Shown: one piece after another, positions 1 to 9,031 of the stretch
Position numbering within the stretch: the first letter of the stretch is position 1
Layout: every line of letters begins with the position of its first letter
Assembly (NCBI GenBank): GCA_012520995.1
Contig: JAAYNI010000096.1
Coordinates: forward strand, 28,799-92,798
Direction of reading: 5' to 3'
Length of the DNA: 64,000 nucleotides
From: Candidatus Rifleibacteriota bacterium
Lineage (GTDB): Bacteria > Muiribacteriota > Ozemobacteria > Ozemobacterales > Ozemobacteraceae
The notes under the pieces: generated by a model
Seen by the model: only the letters and a program-made list of their open reading frames with translations
Database searches by the model: none
What the model was told of the DNA's origin: nothing
Program-made: the position numbers and the translations under genes

Positions 1-962
1 TGAGCACTTAGTTGCTCCAATAACTTTATTTCTTCTTTATTTAATGCATAACCCTCAGTTTGTTCAAGTTCTATTTTCTGTTCCGGCAAAATATCTTTAT
101 AATAATCAATTATATCTTGCGGATCCGTGACTAGAAAGGCACCTTCCTTAATGAGATTAAGAGTGCCTTGGCTGTTTACTGATTTTATACTTCCAGGCAC
201 TGCAAAGACTTCTCGATTTTGTTCAGCGGCCAGTCTTGCTGTGATCAAGGAACCGCTTCTGTTGCTCGCTTCTATGACGAGAGTGGCTATGGAGATTCCG
301 GAAATAATTCTATTTCTGATTGGGAAAGACCACGGTCTTGGTGTTTCTCCAGGAAGATTTTCGGATAAAAGAGCACCCTTTTCGATGATGCTGCTTCTGA
401 CTCTTTGATTGCTTCTTGGATAAATAACGTCTACGCCGTTTGCTAAAACTGCATAAGTGGGTTTTCCTGCCGCTAATGCGCCTAAGTGGGCATAAGTGTC
501 TATTCCCAGAGCCAATCCGCTTATTATGTTGAAACCGGCTTTTGCCAGCTCTTCAGCAAAATCTTTGGCTATTTCGTAGCCTGTTTGTGAAGCTTGTCTT
601 GCGCCTACTATTGCAATAGAAGGATGAGTGAAATCTATAACTTTACCTTTTGCGAATAAAATCAGCGGAGAATCCGGTATTTCTCTAAGATATGGCGGAT
701 AATCACGATGATTGAAATCTATAAGCTTTATATTTTCTTGGTCGAGTTTTTCAGGGGAGCAGGCAGGCTTAGCTTCAGCTGCAATTTTTATGAACTTTTC
801 CGCTCTGCGGTTGTCCCAGCCGGGAATAGCCAGCAATTCGTCTTTTGAACACGAAAGAGCTCTTTCCGGTGTTTTTGCATACTTTATTAAGCCCGCTAAG
901 AGAGTAGGTCCTAGTGAGGCTGTTTGCAAAAGCTTTAACCAAGGGATACGTTTATCTTGCAT
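1..962 (-). CDS. dprA: DNA processing protein DprA (3' end outside window)
   Basis: DprA/Smf loads RecA on incoming single-stranded DNA during natural transformation. My reading of the minus strand gives a protein starting MQDKRIPWLKLL that is still open at base 1, so the last part of the gene is missing. The Rossmann-like core is clear: a GARQAS loop near residue 121, ISGLALGIDTYAH near 147-159, NGVDVIYP, an RNRIISGIS stretch and VIEASNRSGSLITARLA. The visible end enters the usual C-terminal winged helix (EEIKLLEQLS). The ATG at 962 overlaps the stop of the upstream HEAT gene, so the two are translationally coupled. comM, another competence-linked gene, lies about 9 kb away. Identification is firm. 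Confidence 0.93.
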   Translation of the reverse strand, partial: MQDKRIPWLKLLQTASLGPTLLAGLIKYAKTPERALSCSKDELLAIPGWDNRRAEKFIKIAAEAKPACSPEKLDQENIKLIDFNHRDYPPYLREIPDSPLILFAKGKVIDFTHPSIAIVGARQASQTGYEIAKDFAEELAKAGFNIISGLALGIDTYAHLGALAAGKPTYAVLANGVDVIYPRSNQRVRSSIIEKGALLSENLPGETPRPWSFPIRNRIISGISIATLVIEASNRSGSLITARLAAEQNREVFAVPGSIKSVNSQGTLNLIKEGAFLVTDPQDIIDYYKDILPEQKIELEQTEGYALNKEEIKLLEQLSA

Positions 963-3276
963 AGAAAAATGTTTCGCGGGGCTGTTTTATTTCTGTAATA
1001 ACTTTTCGGCAGGCTTCTGCCAGTTTGTCATTCTGAGATTCCATAGTGATTTGAGTCAGGCGCGGCAGAATGTCAAGACCTGCACTGACCAGAGCGTTAA
1101 AGACCGCTGCTTGAACTCTGCTTTGTTCGCTTATCATAAGGTTTGCGAAGAGGTTGGGATTTTGTCTGGCCATTGCAGCCAGTATGTTTTGAATAGTTTG
1201 AGCTTCCCCTTGAGCTTTAGCGGTTGCGGCATGTTGAATAAGAGTCAGAACGTCTTCTTCTTGTCCCAAGGCAGCAAAGGCTCGAGCAGTTTTAATTCGT
1301 ATTTTTCTGTCATTGTCGCGTAAAAGGTCTGCAAGTATTGCTCTGGTTTTAAAAGACGGATAAGAACCCAAAGCTTCTATAGCTGTGAGTCTTACTGTCG
1401 GATTGTTGTCTTGGGATAAGAGCAGAATTTCATCGAGTGCTGAGGGCTCTTTCATGTATGCAAGAGCTAAAACCGCATTTGATTTTAGTTCCGGGTTGTC
1501 ACTTGCGAGGGCATTTTTCAGCTCTTCTTGAACTTTCGGTCCGATTTTTTCAAATATACTCAGAACGGTTCTATGGACTTCTTTGTTTCTGTCGGAGAAA
1601 CATTTAATCAAAGGTATGATGGCTCTTTCGTCGCCTGTGTTGCCTAATGATATAGCAGCATAAATTCTGACCCACTCGCTGTCATCGTTTAAGGCTAAAA
1701 TAAGGGCTGTTGTTATGTCAGGAGCGGAAATGAGGCCAGCTGCTTGTGCAGCATAAATTCTCAGTTCTGAGTCTCCTCTTCTTAGAGCTTCAATTATGTC
1801 TCTTACGTATTTGTGTCCTGATTCGCTGATTATACGCTTGAACCAGTAGGCGATATTTTCGTTGTCGCTGGAAATATGATGGAGCATTTCTTTTAGAGGC
1901 AGATTATCTGCTTTGATAAGACTTTCTGCTGCTGCTTTTCTTACACTCCAAACGGGATCATCCAAAACATGCAGCATTGTTTTTGCTATGTCTGGAGTCA
2001 TTGTTTTTCCCAAAGATTTAGCAGCGAAGAAGCGTATTTCACGGCTGGGATCTTTTAAGGCTTTTGCCAGGTAGGGCGCTCCGGCATCACCTATAGATTC
2101 AAGGATTTTTGTTACCCAATAGCGCGCATCTTCATTGTCGCTTTTCAAGGCTTCTGCGATTTTGTCTACGCCCTTTTCGCCTATTTCAGTGAGGGCATAG
2201 GCACAGGTTCTTCTTACGTTCCAGTCAGGGTTTGCTAAGCCTTTTATCAAGACAGGAACTGCTCTTGGGCTGCCTATTTCTCCGAGGGCAGCGGCGGCAA
2301 AAGTCAACATTTCAGGAACTTGGGTGTCGAATGCTTTTAAAAGCGGGTCGGTTAAGGGGGAACCTATTTTTACCATGGAGCCCCTGACAAGATATCGTTT
2401 ATTCTCGTCCATTTTGATAATTTCTTCAAACATTCGTCTTAGAGAAGATTCTCCTGACTTTGATAGAGCTCTTATACAACCATCGCGAATTTCGGGATTT
2501 TCAGAGGCAAGATATTGGAGCATCAAGTCGGTTGCTTTTTCTCCTATTTCGCCGAGAGCAAGGGTTGCTGCCTTTCGAATTGACCAATCGTGATCAGCAA
2601 GAGACTCTATTAATACCTTGATGACACGTACATCGCCCGATTCGCCCAATGCTGCGGCTATGACATATTTTTGTTGTTTGTTGCCTGATTTGAGTGCTTC
2701 TAACAGAAATTTTCTTGCGGCAGAGCCTAGTTTGCCTAATGTCTTTATAGTCCAGAAAATGATATCTCTATCGTTTGTGACTTTCATTATTTGCTCAAGC
2801 TGAGGAACTATCTCGTCGCCGAAGTTGACCAAAGCGTCTGAAGCAGCTTTACGAACTCGCCATTTCTCATCGCCGAGGGCTTTCAAAAGGAGAGAGACGC
2901 CTTGCGAAATCTTTTTTTCTCCTATTAAAATGCAGGCGAAATAGCGGATCTCGTCATTAGAGGTTTTCATAGCACGCAAAATAGAAGGATAAGCCTTTGA
3001 ACCTAAGTTCCCCAAGATGTGCAATGACCAATGTTGAACATCCGGATTTCTGGAGTTGAGAGAGTTTGAAAGCGGCAGAAAGGCTTTATCGCCATAGTTC
3101 TGGAGTATTTTGGCCGAATGTTTTCTGATGCTCCAAGTTTGGTCGGCGAGGCAGTCTATCAGAAATGGAATCAGTTCCTCGTTTGCCGGGCGTTTCTCTA
3201 TTTCATCCAGATATTGATGCTTCTGGTCTTTGTTTGCATTGGTGAAAAGTTCATAGTATTTGTTGCTATAGTCCAT
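952..3276 (-). CDS. HEAT-repeat scaffold protein (774 aa)
   Basis: The protein is built almost entirely of HEAT-like helical repeats of about 30-37 residues from near the N-terminus to the C-terminus. A recurring pattern of W-[SRN]-[IV]-R-[KR]-x-A-A followed by AL and GE/GD is seen, for example WSIRKHSA, WRVRKAAS, WSIRKAAT, WNVRRTCA and WSVRKAAA. There is no signal peptide or membrane segment, so it is probably a cytoplasmic binding scaffold; the partner is unknown. I chose the ATG at 3276 because AAGGAAG lies just upstream; a longer reading would run into the cdaR coding sequence. It overlaps cdaR by 11 bases and dprA by 11 bases, so it belongs to the dapA-cdaA-cdaR-dprA transcript. Similar repeats close the protein at 58942. 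Confidence 0.85.
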   Translation of the reverse strand: MDYSNKYYELFTNANKDQKHQYLDEIEKRPANEELIPFLIDCLADQTWSIRKHSAKILQNYGDKAFLPLSNSLNSRNPDVQHWSLHILGNLGSKAYPSILRAMKTSNDEIRYFACILIGEKKISQGVSLLLKALGDEKWRVRKAASDALVNFGDEIVPQLEQIMKVTNDRDIIFWTIKTLGKLGSAARKFLLEALKSGNKQQKYVIAAALGESGDVRVIKVLIESLADHDWSIRKAATLALGEIGEKATDLMLQYLASENPEIRDGCIRALSKSGESSLRRMFEEIIKMDENKRYLVRGSMVKIGSPLTDPLLKAFDTQVPEMLTFAAAALGEIGSPRAVPVLIKGLANPDWNVRRTCAYALTEIGEKGVDKIAEALKSDNEDARYWVTKILESIGDAGAPYLAKALKDPSREIRFFAAKSLGKTMTPDIAKTMLHVLDDPVWSVRKAAAESLIKADNLPLKEMLHHISSDNENIAYWFKRIISESGHKYVRDIIEALRRGDSELRIYAAQAAGLISAPDITTALILALNDDSEWVRIYAAISLGNTGDERAIIPLIKCFSDRNKEVHRTVLSIFEKIGPKVQEELKNALASDNPELKSNAVLALAYMKEPSALDEILLLSQDNNPTVRLTAIEALGSYPSFKTRAILADLLRDNDRKIRIKTARAFAALGQEEDVLTLIQHAATAKAQGEAQTIQNILAAMARQNPNLFANLMISEQSRVQAAVFNALVSAGLDILPRLTQITMESQNDKLAEACRKVITEIKQPRETFFYAR

Positions 3277-4564
3277 TGTCTTCCTTTTGGGGTTCTTTAT
3301 TTTCCTTGGTCTCAGGTATTGTTGTTTCGTGCTGCTCAACAAGTGATATATCGCAGGTAACAAATTCAGGGGTTAAAGCAAACTCTATGTTGTTTGAAAA
3401 ATCACTATTCAGTTCCAGTTTTATTTTATGGGTGCCAGGTGCGAGTTCTTTCAGGCTTAGAGGTTTTATGAGTTTGCTTTTATCCAGATGGTTTATTATC
3501 GGGTTCAGATCTTTCATTAGGCCTTTTATTTCGAGCGAAGCATGGTTGCTGTCTTTAAAAGTTATGCGTTGCTGCGGCGATGAAAGAGCCGTGACTGGAA
3601 TCTGGGCAATTTGTTTGGTTACGGGAATATCCTCCAAAAATAGTTGGAGAATTGGAGTCGATGTTGAAATCAACTCAAAGGTATGATCCGGGAAAAGAGG
3701 TTTCAGGGGAACAGTAACGTCTTCAGTGAAATTTGAAAGATCGACAGGCTCAGTAACCAGCGTTCTTATTTTATTCAGATGCTTCGTGGAGCCTGAAATT
3801 TCTACATATTGAGGTGACATTTCCCAGCTTTTCAAGTTTTTGCCTTCCGGAAGTTCTCCTGTGAAGACGGGTTTGGCAAGAGGCAGAACTCTTTGCGGAT
3901 AACCTTTTCTGACAGCTACAGCTATATTGGTTCTTGGCGGAGTTATGGTTACATACTCTTTATTTTCTTCATTAAGCAAGGGTGAAATACGAATTTCTCT
4001 GGATTCACTTATGGAATTGCTTATTTCGCTATAGGAAAGAGATACTTCACAGGACTGTATCTTTGTCAGAATTTCCAGAGGAGCGGATACGTCTACTTTT
4101 GCAGGAGATAAGACTGGCGGATCTGCTAACAGTCCGTCTCTCATTTCGCCTTCAGAGATTATATTGACATCGAATGTCAGGGTTGCAACAGGTATAACTT
4201 CTACAGATATTTCTGTAGGTATAGTCTGAGTGACCTCTAGTTCGTTAGTTACAAAAACGTTGACAGGAAGTATGAATGTATCTCTGATAGTTGCAGGCAC
4301 ACCTAAAAGATCGACTGTGGGTGTTGCAGAAAGGTAAGAGTCGTAAGACATAGTAGAAAATATGAAATGTTTTCTGCCGCCTTCGAGTTTTACTCTGACC
4401 TTTTGTTCTAGAGGCTTGATTCTGACATTCGGAGGAATGTTTTTGAAAACAAGCTGGCTTGTGACTTCTCTCTTGACTCGCGGTGAAACTATGATGTTCA
4501 CGTGGATCCAGGCAAGACATGCTAACAGAATAGAAAAAAAACAGAGCCAAACATTTCTTTTCAT
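3266..4564 (-). CDS. cdaR: YbbR-domain protein, CdaA regulator
   Basis: This is a 432-residue protein with one N-terminal membrane anchor (about residues 5-27, VWLCFFSILLACLAWIHV) followed by several YbbR-type beta domains outside the membrane. Segments such as VPATIRDTF, LPLAKPVFTGELPEGKNL and EISGSTKHLNKI show the typical YbbR rhythm. In bacteria that have CdaA, the adjacent CdaR binds and tunes the cyclase. Here the start codon overlaps the cdaA stop by 4 bases, which is the classic cdaA-cdaR arrangement. The tail (residues about 415-432) is Lys/Glu rich and unstructured. The function is inferred from family and position. Confidence 0.85.
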   Translation of the reverse strand: MKRNVWLCFFSILLACLAWIHVNIIVSPRVKREVTSQLVFKNIPPNVRIKPLEQKVRVKLEGGRKHFIFSTMSYDSYLSATPTVDLLGVPATIRDTFILPVNVFVTNELEVTQTIPTEISVEVIPVATLTFDVNIISEGEMRDGLLADPPVLSPAKVDVSAPLEILTKIQSCEVSLSYSEISNSISESREIRISPLLNEENKEYVTITPPRTNIAVAVRKGYPQRVLPLAKPVFTGELPEGKNLKSWEMSPQYVEISGSTKHLNKIRTLVTEPVDLSNFTEDVTVPLKPLFPDHTFELISTSTPILQLFLEDIPVTKQIAQIPVTALSSPQQRITFKDSNHASLEIKGLMKDLNPIINHLDKSKLIKPLSLKELAPGTHKIKLELNSDFSNNIEFALTPEFVTCDISLVEQHETTIPETKENKEPQKEDNGL

Positions 4565-5373
4565 TTGTTTGTCCCTTTGAAGTGTTTTTCGCTGTATTGA
4601 AGCGCTTCTTTTATATGTTTTCTGACATCGTCCATGGTAAGGTTTCTTGTAAGTTTTCCAGTTCTGCCTTTGGAAATAGCTCCTGTTTCTTCACTTACTA
4701 CTATTACAAGAGCATCTGTTATTTCAGTTACTCCTACAGCCGCTCTATGTCTAGAGCCAAGCTCTTTGGCTATTTCATTGTGATTGCTGGCTGTAGGCAA
4801 GAAGCAGCCTGCCGCTTCCAGAGTTTTGCCTCTGATTATTATGGCACCGTCGTGCAGAGGGGTAAAAGGCAAGAAAATTGTAGTCATAAGTTCGGAAGAA
4901 ATTTTGGATTGCAATCTGACACCGTTGTTTATAAAGTCCCTTAGACCTATAGCTTGTTCAAAAACTATGAGAGCTCCAATACGTTTTTTGGAGCAGCTTT
5001 CAACAGTTTTGCATATTTCTTCAGTCAGATCGTCTACTGAATCGTCACTGAAACGATGTTCCGAAAATAGTCTGCCTTTGCCAATGTCTTCAAGTAATCG
5101 TCTTATTTCCGGCTGGAAGATGATAACCATGGCTACGAAACCTGTTGGCAAAATGCCTGTAAGTATCCATCCGACCGTATTCAGCTTGATATTTGTAGCT
5201 ATGACAGTCACTAGCAGTATGATGCCTAGACCTTTTATGAGATTGTAGGCTCTCGAGCCTTCAATAAGTGTCAGGGCTAAATAGACCGCTACTGCTACTA
5301 CAGTTAGATCCAGAAAGTCCAGAAGGGTTAAATCTCTTATGATTGCTGTTATGAAATCTATTAATTGTTGCAA
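4561..5373 (-). CDS. cdaA: diadenylate cyclase CdaA
   Basis: This enzyme joins two ATP molecules into the second messenger c-di-AMP at the inner membrane. Its 270 residues match the CdaA family: three N-terminal membrane helices (about 20-38, 44-62 and 66-86) and then a DisA_N catalytic domain. The ATP-binding and catalytic motifs are intact: DGA at 175-177 (PLHDGAIII) and RHR at 208-210 (GSRHRAAVGVTE). It sits between dapA, 22 bases upstream, and cdaR, which overlaps it by 4 bases. Firmicutes usually place glmM after cdaR; here a HEAT protein and dprA follow. A PgpH-type hydrolase candidate lies at 52846. Confidence 0.95.
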   Translation of the reverse strand: MQQLIDFITAIIRDLTLLDFLDLTVVAVAVYLALTLIEGSRAYNLIKGLGIILLVTVIATNIKLNTVGWILTGILPTGFVAMVIIFQPEIRRLLEDIGKGRLFSEHRFSDDSVDDLTEEICKTVESCSKKRIGALIVFEQAIGLRDFINNGVRLQSKISSELMTTIFLPFTPLHDGAIIIRGKTLEAAGCFLPTASNHNEIAKELGSRHRAAVGVTEITDALVIVVSEETGAISKGRTGKLTRNLTMDDVRKHIKEALQYSEKHFKGTNK

Positions 5374-5395
5374 AAGATAGGCTCCTGCAAAAAAA

Positions 5396-6280
5396 TTAGT
5401 TTATTTGTTGTAATGCTTTTTCTATTGATTTAAATGTTTCAGGGGCGGGAAAAGAAAGCGGAAGGCGCATATTAGCTTGGCAGTAGTTTTTAAGGCTTAA
5501 GGCTGCTTTTGTCGGAATAGGGTTTGTTTCAATGAAGAGGGCTTTGTGAAGGGGGTATAGTCTCATATGAATGTCTCTTGCTGCAATGAAGTTTCCTGCA
5601 AGCATAAGGTCGTTAAATTGCTTCATAAGAACTGGTTCTACATTAGCTGTGACAGAGATCGTTCCTTTGCCGCCAAGAGCTAGCAGTGGGTAATTCAATG
5701 CGTCTTCGCCTGAAAAAAGCGCAAATTCAGGCGGAAGTATTCTCTTAAGTTCGCTGAATTGGCAGACATCACCCGATGCTTCCTTTAGTGCAACGATGTT
5801 TGGAATAGAAGACAGTTCTAATACCGTTTCAGGTTTAATATTGCAGCCTGTTCTTCCTGGGACATTGTAAAGAACTACTGGCAAAGAAGTTGCTTTAGCG
5901 ACAGCATCATAATGAAGCTTAAGGCCTGTTTGAGTAGGCTTGTTATAATAGGGAGTTACGACCAAAACTGCATCAGCGCCTAGACTTTTTGCTTCGGCAG
6001 TCAAATCGCATGTCAGCTGCGTCGAATTTGAGCCTGTGCCAAGCATGAGAGGGACTGTGCCTTTTGTTGCCTCTCTGGCTCTCTGCATAATAAGTTTTCT
6101 CTCGTCATGGTTAAGAGAAGGAGCTTCGCCAGTAGTGCCGCAAATTACTATGCCGTCTGTTTTGCTTTGAATATGGAGTTCCAAAAGTCGGTCTAAGGCT
6201 TTTAAGTCTATGTCGCCGTTTTCTTTGAAGGGAGTCGCCAAAGCGACCCAAGAACCCTTTAAAAAAATGTTGTTTTTCAT
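5396..6280 (-). CDS. dapA: 4-hydroxy-tetrahydrodipicolinate synthase
   Basis: DapA condenses pyruvate with aspartate semialdehyde, the first committed step to diaminopimelate and lysine, in the cytoplasm. The length (294 aa) is normal for the family. Key residues are present: GTTGE at 48-52, the Tyr of LYNVPGRTG at 138, Arg143, and the Schiff-base Lys166 in VALKEASGD. The ATG at 6280 is the natural start. It heads the cdaA-cdaR-HEAT-dprA series, about 70 bases downstream of an uncharacterised gene. Other members of the same aldolase superfamily (N-acetylneuraminate lyase, KDG aldolase) are possible but less likely given the motif spacing. Confidence 0.92.
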   Translation of the reverse strand: MKNNIFLKGSWVALATPFKENGDIDLKALDRLLELHIQSKTDGIVICGTTGEAPSLNHDERKLIMQRAREATKGTVPLMLGTGSNSTQLTCDLTAEAKSLGADAVLVVTPYYNKPTQTGLKLHYDAVAKATSLPVVLYNVPGRTGCNIKPETVLELSSIPNIVALKEASGDVCQFSELKRILPPEFALFSGEDALNYPLLALGGKGTISVTANVEPVLMKQFNDLMLAGNFIAARDIHMRLYPLHKALFIETNPIPTKAALSLKNYCQANMRLPLSFPAPETFKSIEKALQQIN

Positions 6281-6349
6281 CGCTGTGCCCGTATTAATTC
6301 AAGATGAGACAATATATCACATTGGCTTATAAATGTCTAAGATCTTAGC

Positions 6350-7720
6350 TTACTGCAGTATGGCGAAGAATAGGAATTTGTGAGGGGCCTTCTTTTCGGT
6401 TGTTTCAATATTTTCTATTGCCCAGCAAAGGATTGCGTTTTCCGTTTTGCGGATTTCAAAACGGTATAGTTTTTCCAGATCGGGATAGTTCGCTATGAGA
6501 CTGTTGAGAGCGGTTTCATACTCATGTCTGGTCTGAGGTTTTGGTTCAAAAAGAGAGGCTTCGGCCAAAAGCAATTTGCCATAAAGAGAGAGTTTGGCTT
6601 CAGTTAGGGTTAGTCTTGCCTTGAAAGCATATTTCAGTCTATTGTAAAATTCTTCTTTAGCTTGAAGTTCTTCTTTTGAGAATAGAGCCATTACAGCGGA
6701 ACTGAAGAAAGACATATTTGAAAACTTTTTTTCTGCTTCAAAATGTTTTATCAGGAGTGTGCTGAAATCGCTTCTGTCAGTTGTTTCAGCAGCTTCTGAA
6801 ATGAAATCGTCAACAAGTTTGTTGAATTTTGCCTCTGCAGAGCTGGTAACGGCAAGCTTGTTAAACCATTTGTCATAATATAAAGATTGCATGTCATAAT
6901 AAGAAGCTTCTTTTTGCGCCATCATTTTTAGAACTGAAGCTGATTGCTTTTTTTCTGCGGTCATTATTGTTTTCAAGTCAGGAATGTCAGCAATAATTTG
7001 AGTTATTCTTTTAATGAATTGTCGTTTTAGTTCTTTGTTGGCTGAAGGGTCTGAGAGAATCTTTTCTACAGTAAGGTAACCCATGTTTGCTATTTGGGAA
7101 TTAAGAGTAGCGGAGGTGGCAAAATCTAAGAGAGGGTCTGATTCCAGGGTCTTCAAAAGATAATATTTCAGTCCGATGAAATATAGCTTGAAAGAGCCTT
7201 CGTAGTCGCCTAAAGATGTCATATAGGCCATTACGTGGCTAAGGGGTTTTCCTAGATTCTGAATTTGAAGCTCAGATTGTTTTTGAAATCTATTTTTCAA
7301 TGCTTTCAGGGGATATTCAGCATCCTCTGTTTGAGCGGGGATTTCCTCGAGTATTGAGTTGTAATTCGCAATTAAATCCTCCAGATCTTCGGCGTAGCTT
7401 CCGTATAAATCTTCGCCAGCTTTTACAATTTGATCAAAGTGCAGCTTAAGCTCTTTGCTGAAGTTTTGTTCCGCATTTGAAGTTGATTCATCAGAGATTG
7501 TGAAGTTGCTCTGAGGAAATTCAAGGTTTGCAATATCGCCTAGTTCTGATGTCCACTCAGACATTTTGCTGGTAAAAGCCTCAGATGAATTTTTGGAGTA
7601 TACAAGCTTTTCAAATGGATTATTAGGCTCAATTGATAGAAAATTGAAAATGGACCAAGCTATGATAATTGCACAGAAGATAATGAGGGAGAAGATCCCT
7701 GAGTAGATTCTTTTTTTCAT
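6350..7720 (-). CDS. membrane-anchored protein of unknown function (456 aa)
   Basis: I do not recognise this family. The first 30 residues hold a basic start and a strong hydrophobic segment (IFSLIIFCAIIIAWSIFNFL), a signal anchor or uncleaved signal peptide, so most of the protein should be outside the cytoplasm. The rest is largely helical and Glu/Lys/Leu rich with no obvious catalytic motif. The C-terminus carries a short hydrophobic stretch (APHKFLFFAILQ). The upstream gene at 7751-8479 ends only 31 bases away, so they are probably one transcript. Confidence 0.6.
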   Translation of the reverse strand: MKKRIYSGIFSLIIFCAIIIAWSIFNFLSIEPNNPFEKLVYSKNSSEAFTSKMSEWTSELGDIANLEFPQSNFTISDESTSNAEQNFSKELKLHFDQIVKAGEDLYGSYAEDLEDLIANYNSILEEIPAQTEDAEYPLKALKNRFQKQSELQIQNLGKPLSHVMAYMTSLGDYEGSFKLYFIGLKYYLLKTLESDPLLDFATSATLNSQIANMGYLTVEKILSDPSANKELKRQFIKRITQIIADIPDLKTIMTAEKKQSASVLKMMAQKEASYYDMQSLYYDKWFNKLAVTSSAEAKFNKLVDDFISEAAETTDRSDFSTLLIKHFEAEKKFSNMSFFSSAVMALFSKEELQAKEEFYNRLKYAFKARLTLTEAKLSLYGKLLLAEASLFEPKPQTRHEYETALNSLIANYPDLEKLYRFEIRKTENAILCWAIENIETTEKKAPHKFLFFAILQ

Positions 7721-7750
7721 TATTAGACCTCTGATTTACCAACTTTGCTT

Positions 7751-8479
7751 CTATTGATTGGCCTTTACAATAAATTCGTCCAGCCATCCGTGATAACCTT
7801 CTTCTATCCAATGGTTTTCGGTTCTTTCTAAAACAGCTGATGCCTTCTCGGACAAATCAGGATAATGCTTTTTCAGTTCGTCATTAGAGGGTTCGCCTCT
7901 CAGCCCGGGAACGCAAAGCCAATCGGTATAAAATTTCTCTGTTTTGAGTTTGTCGGCGATTTTGGCAAGCCAAGTGCCGTAGGTCTTACCTCCGTTCCAG
8001 TTTTTGCTCCAGATATATTTTATAGGAATTTGATTGACCAAAAAAATCTCCGAAACGGCATATTCATTTTCAGCAAGGATTACAAGAAGTTTTATTTCCT
8101 TATTTCTAGCAAGAAATTTGCTAAAGAAGATTTTGCCGGAGTGTTCGAAGTTGTCGTAAATTCTGTTTGGTTTCTCAAGTTGTCCTAGATACTCTGTGCT
8201 TAGGCATTCCAAGGAACCGTGAAAGAATGCGTCGTCTTGCCAAAGGTCCGACATGTCTTCGTATTCCATGTAAAAGTTAACATCGGTGTGTACAAAGAGA
8301 TCGGGCATTTCTGAAAATTCTGGCTCAATATTGCTCTGAGAGTCTCCCTTCATGCGTGAGGTTAAGGGGAGCCTGCCTGAAGTGAAATAATCTATGTTGC
8401 TCAAATCAAGTCCAGCCGAGGGATAATAGCAAATGTTTTGGCTCTCGGACAAGATATCTAAAACTTTGTTTTTTGTCAT
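7751..8479 (-). CDS. conserved hypothetical protein (242 aa)
   Basis: This is a soluble protein with no signal peptide and no membrane segment. It starts MTKNKVLDILSESQNICYYPSAGLD, and the CYYPSAGLD stretch followed by a Gly/Asp/Trp-rich C-terminal half (WNGGKTYGTWL, WLCVPGLRGEPSNDELKKHYP) looks like one globular domain. I could not assign it to a family. A good ribosome site (AAGGAGAT) precedes the ATG at 8479. It starts a two-gene unit with the anchored protein at 6350-7720. A repeat-rich intergenic gap lies upstream. Confidence 0.6.
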   Translation of the reverse strand: MTKNKVLDILSESQNICYYPSAGLDLSNIDYFTSGRLPLTSRMKGDSQSNIEPEFSEMPDLFVHTDVNFYMEYEDMSDLWQDDAFFHGSLECLSTEYLGQLEKPNRIYDNFEHSGKIFFSKFLARNKEIKLLVILAENEYAVSEIFLVNQIPIKYIWSKNWNGGKTYGTWLAKIADKLKTEKFYTDWLCVPGLRGEPSNDELKKHYPDLSEKASAVLERTENHWIEEGYHGWLDEFIVKANQ

Positions 8480-8590
8480 GTTAATCTCCTTCTCTTATTT
8501 AAAACTAACACACAAGAAGCAGAGAAAAAAGACAAAGATTTTTAACCGTTTGAAAACAGGAATTAGTGATTAGGGATAGGCATATTAAAA

Positions 8591-8620
8591 CTCGCCACCC
8601 GCCACCTACCACTCGTCACG
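8591..8620. repeat. dispersed CGCCACC-type intergenic repeat, copy 1
   Basis: In the 262-base gap 8480-8741, the block at 8591-8620 reads ctcgccacccgccac followed by ctaccactcgtcacgg. Almost the same block occurs at 11667-11696 and, inverted, at 18493-18517, with looser versions at 26740-26770 and 27886-27920. It has no open reading frame and no clear terminator. The rest of the gap is AT-rich with nothing else I can name. Confidence 0.6.
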
Positions 8621-8741
8621 GTGCAGCTGCTGAGCCTTAAAAGCATGAAAAGCTTGTTGGGTTGGTTGCTGCAAAACAGGCAACTTTTTAATGTTATGCA
8701 GCACTAATGTTGTTTTTGCATGTTTTTCTAGTTTAGAAAAA

Positions 8742-9026
8742 TTATGCGGTTTTTTGTTTGCTTGTTGCGAGTTTTTCCTTTTGGGTTTTGCTCATTTTTT
8801 TTATAGCCAGCTCACGTTTTAAAGCATTTGATTTTGAAGGGACTTCTTCGCTATAAAGGATTTTTACGGGAAGGCGAGCTTTTGTATATTTTGCTCCTTT
8901 GCCTGTATTATGAGTTTCCAGACGAGCTTTTAAGTTCTTGGTTATACCAGTGTAGAGCGTTCCGTCTGAACATCTGAGTATATATACGAACCAAACTTTG
9001 TCAGGAGCTTCTTGTTTTTCTTGCAC
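8742..9026 (-). CDS. GIY-YIG domain nuclease-like protein
   Basis: This is a 94-residue single-domain GIY-YIG protein of the UPF0213/YhbQ kind. The two signature strands are [16 protein letters not shown] (residues about 14-29), with the Tyr-Ile-Leu and Tyr-Thr-Gly elements. Arg in LKARLETHN and Glu in LYSEEVPSK take the places of the family's catalytic Arg and metal-binding Glu. Small proteins of this type are DNA nucleases or nuclease-like; the physiological role is not settled. The start used is a GTG, 5 bases after the stop of the caspase-like gene, with only a weak ribosome site. The tail is Lys-rich. Confidence 0.85.
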   Translation of the reverse strand: MQEKQEAPDKVWFVYILRCSDGTLYTGITKNLKARLETHNTGKGAKYTKARLPVKILYSEEVPSKSNALKRELAIKKMSKTQKEKLATSKQKTA

Positions 9027-9031
9027 AGCGC

